A stretch of DNA of 9,604 bases from Rhodospirillales bacterium. GTDB lineage: Bacteria > Pseudomonadota > Alphaproteobacteria > Acetobacterales > Acetobacteraceae. Shown here one piece after another: positions 7,056 to 9,604 of the stretch. The notes beneath the pieces were generated by a model, which did not search any database, had not been told where the DNA came from, and saw only the letters and a program-made list of their open reading frames with translations. The translations under genes were made by a program, and so were the position numbers. How positions within the stretch are numbered: the stretch's first letter is position 1; each line of letters starts with the position of its first letter. The stretch is taken from positions 1 to 9,604 of the forward strand of contig JANXXW010000030.1 in assembly GCA_025350425.1 (NCBI GenBank), read 5' to 3'.

Positions 7056-7849
7056 CGCCGATCCTGCTGCAACCCCGCGACATCGCGGTGGCGGCGTTGC
7101 TGATCGTGCTCGACGGCGCGTTGTCGGTGGCGCTGCGGTTCGGCATCCATCGCCAGCTATTCATCGCGGCGGCCAGGATGGTCGTGCAGCTCGTATTGAT
7201 CGGCTTCGTGCTGCGCGCGGTGTTCGCGCTCGCCTCGCCTTGGGCCACGGCCGGGGTCATTCTGTTGATGATGGCGGTCGCGGCGCGCGAGGTCGCGGCC
7301 AGGCCCGAGCGGCAGTTGCAGCGCTTCGGCAACCACGTCGTCGGTGCCATAGCGGTGTCTTTCGCCACCGGGCTCGCCTGTATCCTGGCGCTGACAACCG
7401 CCCTGCGCCCGTCGCCCTGGTACGATCCGCGCTACGCCATTCCGCTAGCCGGCATCGTGCTCGGCAGCGTGCTGAACTCTGCCAGCCTGGCACTCGACAG
7501 CCTGCTTGGCGGCGTGGTGCGGGAGCGTGGCGCGATCGAGGCGCGGCTGGCGCTGGGCGCCACCATCGGCCAGGCGACCGCGCCGTTGGTGCGGAGCTCG
7601 ATCCGGCGGGGCCTGCTGCCGATCATCAACCAGATGTCGGCGGCCGGCCTCGTGACCCTGCCCGGCATCATGACCGGCCAGGTGCTCGCTGGGCTGGATC
7701 CGCTGGAGGCTGCCAAGTATCAAATTTTGCTGATGTTCCTGCTTTCCGGCGGAAGTGGTCTCGCAGCGGTGGCGGTGGTATTCCTGGCCATCCGACGCCT
7801 GACCGACGATCGCCAGCGATTACGGCTGGACCGGCTGCGCGACACCTGA
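7052..7849 (+). CDS. fetB: ABC transporter permease, FetB/UPF0014 family
   Basis: This 265-aa inner-membrane protein is the membrane subunit for the upstream ATPase. Its hydrophobic pattern suggests about seven transmembrane segments. UPF0014 hallmarks include the N-terminal ALRFGIHRQLFIAA stretch, GIVLGSVLNSASLALD (134-149), a coupling-type stretch EARLALGAT (163-171) and LPGIMTGQVLAG (203-214), the last typical of FetB/YbbM. The ATG overlaps the ATPase stop as ATGA (7052-7055), so the two subunits are translationally coupled. FetB of E. coli was connected to iron homeostasis and oxidative stress resistance; whether this homologue moves iron is inference from family. No iron-responsive operator is visible nearby. 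Family assignment is firm, metal specificity is not. Confidence 0.9.
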   Translation: MTPILLQPRDIAVAALLIVLDGALSVALRFGIHRQLFIAAARMVVQLVLIGFVLRAVFALASPWATAGVILLMMAVAAREVAARPERQLQRFGNHVVGAIAVSFATGLACILALTTALRPSPWYDPRYAIPLAGIVLGSVLNSASLALDSLLGGVVRERGAIEARLALGATIGQATAPLVRSSIRRGLLPIINQMSAAGLVTLPGIMTGQVLAGLDPLEAAKYQILLMFLLSGGSGLAAVAVVFLAIRRLTDDRQRLRLDRLRDT

Positions 7850-7861
7850 TGGGATGTGCCT

Positions 7862-7870
7862 GGAGAGAGG
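7862..7870 (+). promoter_or_regulatory. Strong ribosome binding site deciding the glpK start
   Basis: GGAGAGAGG sits 4 bp before ATG 7875. It selects this ATG over the in-frame ATG at 7854, which would add seven residues (MCLERGV) and would itself encode this site. It is the best Shine-Dalgarno sequence among the internal genes here, suggesting glycerol kinase is translated independently of the upstream pair. Confidence 0.7.
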
Positions 7871-7874
7871 TGTC

Positions 7875-9362
7875 ATGTCTAAAGATCTCGTCCTGGCGCT
7901 CGACCAGGGCACCACGTCCACGCGCGCAATCGCGTTCCGCGCCCCCCAATTGGCCCCCGTGTCCGTCGCCCGGCGCGACCTGCCGCAGCATTTCCCGCGA
8001 TCGGGCTGGGTGGAGCACGACCCGGAAGAGCTGTTCGATCAGAGCCTTGCGGTGCTTCGCGAGGCTTTGGCGCAGGCTGGCGGCACGCCCGCCGACGTGG
8101 CCGCGATCGGCATCACAAACCAGCGCGAGACCACGCTGCTGTGGAACCGCACCACCGGCCGCGCCATCCACCGCGCCGTCGTGTGGCAGGATCGCCGCAC
8201 CGCGACCGCCTGCGCGGCGCTGCGCGAGGCGGGGCACGAGGCGATGGTCACCGCCCGCACCGGCCTGCTTATCGACCCGTATTTCTGCGCCACCAAGATC
8301 GCGTGGCTGCTGGACCACGTGGACGGCGCACGAAAATTGGCCGAATCCGGCGAAATAGCGTTCGGAACGGTTGATTCCTGGCTGCTCTGGAGACTGACCG
8401 GCGGGGTCCACGCGACGGATGCCACCAATGCCAGCCGGACATTGTTATACGATATACATACCGGCGCCTGGGATCCCGAACTGCTCGACCTGTTCCGAAT
8501 CCCAGCTGCGGTGCTGCCCGAAATTCGCGACAGCGCCGGCCTGTTCGGCCACACCTCGCCCGGCCTGTTCGGCGCACCGATCCCGATCATGGGCATCGCC
8601 GGTGACCAGCAGGCGGCCATGGTCGGCCAGGCCTGCTTCACCCCCGGCATGGTGAAATCCACCTACGGCACCGGCTGCTTCCTGTTGCTGCACACGGGCG
8701 ACACCCCGGTGGTCTCCGGCAGCCGGATGTTGACCACGGTCGCCTGCCAGCTCGACGGCCGGCGCACCTACGCGCTGGAGGGCGCCATTTTCGTCGCCGG
8801 CGCCGCCGTGCAATGGCTGCGCGACGGGCTGGGCGTGATCAGGGACGTCGCCGAAACCGGCGCGCTGGCGGCCCGCGCCGATCCGAGCCAGTCCGTATAT
8901 CTTGTCCCCGCCTTCACCGGCCTCGGTGCGCCGCACTGGGATGCGGAGGCGCGCGGCGCCGTGTTCGGCCTCACCCGCGCCACCGGCCCCGCTGAATTCG
9001 CCCGCGCCGCGCTGGAAAGCGTCGCCTATCAGACGCGGGACCTGGTAGAGGCGATGCGCAACGACTGGGCCGGGAGCGCCGAGACCGTGCTGCGCGTGGA
9101 TGGCGGCATGGTCGCCTCGGACTGGGCGATGCAGTTCCTGGCCGATATGCTGGGTGCCCCGGTCGACCGGCCGGTCGTGCTCGAAACCACAGCACTCGGC
9201 GCCGCCTACCTCGCTGGCCACGCGGCTGGCGTCTGCCCGGAGCCGGCGGAATTCGCCCGCGGCTGGGCGCTGCAACGCCGCTTCTCCCCAGGGATGGACG
9301 AAGCCGTGCGCGTCCGGCGCTACGATGGCTGGCGCGATGCGGTGCGGCGTACACTCACCTGA
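7875..9362 (+). CDS. glpK: Glycerol kinase
   Basis: This 495-aa cytoplasmic FGGY-family kinase phosphorylates glycerol with ATP to sn-glycerol 3-phosphate. Length is normal for GlpK (about 500). Visible are the N-terminal phosphate-binding LALDQGTTSTRA (7-18, Asp10), GWVEHDPEE, glycerol-contacting Arg84 and Glu85 in TNQRETT, Tyr136 in DPYFCATK, catalytic Asp244 in GIAGDQQAAM, STYGTGCF, FTGLGAPHWD and the C-terminal DGGM and TTALGAAYLAG signatures. These distinguish GlpK from xylulokinases and gluconate kinases. Residues 224-240, corresponding to the fructose-1,6-bisphosphate loop of the E. coli enzyme, do not carry its Gly-Gly-Lys-Gly-Gly-Thr-Arg pattern. No glycerol facilitator or glycerol-3-phosphate dehydrogenase gene is seen beside it. 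It starts 25 bp after the permease stop. Codons are locally less GC-rich around 8330-8460, including TTA and ATA. Confidence 0.97.
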   Translation: MSKDLVLALDQGTTSTRAIAFRAPQLAPVSVARRDLPQHFPRSGWVEHDPEELFDQSLAVLREALAQAGGTPADVAAIGITNQRETTLLWNRTTGRAIHRAVVWQDRRTATACAALREAGHEAMVTARTGLLIDPYFCATKIAWLLDHVDGARKLAESGEIAFGTVDSWLLWRLTGGVHATDATNASRTLLYDIHTGAWDPELLDLFRIPAAVLPEIRDSAGLFGHTSPGLFGAPIPIMGIAGDQQAAMVGQACFTPGMVKSTYGTGCFLLLHTGDTPVVSGSRMLTTVACQLDGRRTYALEGAIFVAGAAVQWLRDGLGVIRDVAETGALAARADPSQSVYLVPAFTGLGAPHWDAEARGAVFGLTRATGPAEFARAALESVAYQTRDLVEAMRNDWAGSAETVLRVDGGMVASDWAMQFLADMLGAPVDRPVVLETTALGAAYLAGHAAGVCPEPAEFARGWALQRRFSPGMDEAVRVRRYDGWRDAVRRTLT

Positions 9363-9387
9363 CAGCCCAACTGGGCGTAATTATATT
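9359..9387 (+). promoter_or_regulatory. Putative sigma-70 promoter for the exported carbonic anhydrase-like gene
   Basis: CTGACA (9359-9364) and TATATT (9382-9387) match the -35 and -10 consensus at five of six positions each and are exactly 17 bp apart. The -35 overlaps the glpK stop codon. Transcription would start near 9394, leaving a leader of about 44 nt before ATG 9438. It lies in the only clearly AT-rich intergenic patch of the window. This is consensus matching by eye, without expression evidence. Confidence 0.55.
9365..9376 (+). repeat. Short palindrome inside the promoter spacer, possible operator
   Basis: GCCCA-AC-TGGGC is a perfect 5-bp inverted repeat with a 2-bp centre. It begins directly after the putative -35 element and fills 12 of the 17 spacer bases. 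A regulator bound here would cover the promoter. Alternatively it is a weak hairpin (4-bp stem, AACT loop) just past the glpK stop, but no T-run follows, so a terminator role is unlikely. Confidence 0.35.
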
Positions 9388-9426
9388 GCGTTTTCCGACC
9401 GGGTGTGTTAGCGAAAAATTAGGGTT

Positions 9427-9431
9427 GGAGG
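9427..9431 (+). promoter_or_regulatory. Ribosome binding site for the last gene
   Basis: GGAGG, a full Shine-Dalgarno core, lies 6 bp before ATG 9438. It supports that start codon over the in-frame ATG three codons later (9447). Confidence 0.75.
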
Positions 9432-9437
9432 CGCGCA

Positions 9438-9604
9438 ATGTGTGAAATGTGCCGGGGGCTGCCGCTTACGCGTCGGTCCGTTTTTAAATCTATCGGTGTT
9501 GCTGCCTCGGCGATCGCCCTCGTCGCGGCGGCGCCGGCGGATATTTCGGTACTCCCAACGGACGCGCTAAAGCGACTCGAGGATGGTAACCGGCGGTATG
9601 TGAG
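9438..9604 (+). CDS. Probable exported beta-type carbonic anhydrase (N-terminus only, 3' end outside window)
   Basis: Fifty-five codons are visible before the window ends. The N-terminus resembles a twin-arginine signal: LTRRSVFKS (10-18, Arg12 and Arg13), then an alanine-rich hydrophobic stretch (19-32) and a possible cleavage site at APA-D (32-35). The following ALKRLEDGNRRYV matches the opening helix of bacterial beta-carbonic anhydrases, which typically read ALxxLxxGNxRF/YV. Such enzymes hydrate CO2 to bicarbonate at a zinc held by Cys and His, but those residues would lie beyond the window. Two cysteines (Cys2, Cys5) precede the arginine pair as MCEMC. Codons at the 5' end are less GC-rich than in the neighbours. 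Export is well supported; the enzyme assignment rests on a short match. Confidence 0.7.
   Translation, partial: MCEMCRGLPLTRRSVFKSIGVAASAIALVAAAPADISVLPTDALKRLEDGNRRYV

Noticed and set aside
7240..8358. 372-aa open frame on the plus strand
   Set aside because: It spans parts of the FetB-like and glycerol kinase genes in another frame, is Arg/Ala/Pro-rich and has no recognisable domain.
8441..8460. AT-rich TATAC-GA-TATAC stretch inside glycerol kinase, considered as an internal promoter
   Set aside because: No -35-like sequence lies at proper spacing and no gene starts downstream within the expected distance.

Overview
The window reads as an ordinary stretch of chromosome from a high-GC alphaproteobacterium. 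GC-rich third codon positions, short gaps, ATGA/TGATG overlaps and the gene content fit Rhodospirillales, perhaps Acetobacteraceae. That placement is inference from style and general resemblance; there is no rRNA or other marker gene to test it. All supported genes are on the + strand. I see no mobile element, CRISPR array, tRNA or rRNA, and no gene-free stretch longer than about 80 bp.

Layout. (1) Positions 2-2573 hold the 3' part of a polyamine/iron-type ABC importer operon: an ATPase whose start lies outside the window and two tightly coupled inner-membrane permeases. No substrate-binding protein is visible, so the substrate is open. (2) Positions 2653-4986 hold two abutting genes for soluble proteins (367 and 409 aa) that I cannot assign to a named family; they are the least explained part of the window. 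(3) Positions 5060-6454 encode an M20-family metallodipeptidase with every metal-binding and catalytic residue in place. (4) Positions 6462-7849 encode a two-gene ABC system of the FetA/FetB (YbbL/YbbM, UPF0014) type, probably co-transcribed with the peptidase. Its ATPase has an atypical Q-loop. (5) Positions 7875-9362 encode glycerol kinase, starting 25 bp after the FetB-like gene behind a strong ribosome binding site. (6) From 9438 to the window edge is the start of a gene for a twin-arginine signal peptide followed by what looks like the N-terminus of a beta-type carbonic anhydrase.

How the genes work together. The two ABC systems handle small-molecule or metal traffic across the inner membrane. 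The dipeptidase and glycerol kinase are cytoplasmic catabolic enzymes, and the last gene is probably exported. No single pathway links them. The clearest regulatory signal is a near-consensus sigma-70 promoter at 9359-9387 for the last gene, with a short palindrome filling most of its spacer. This suggests the exported enzyme is transcribed separately from the glycerol kinase gene.
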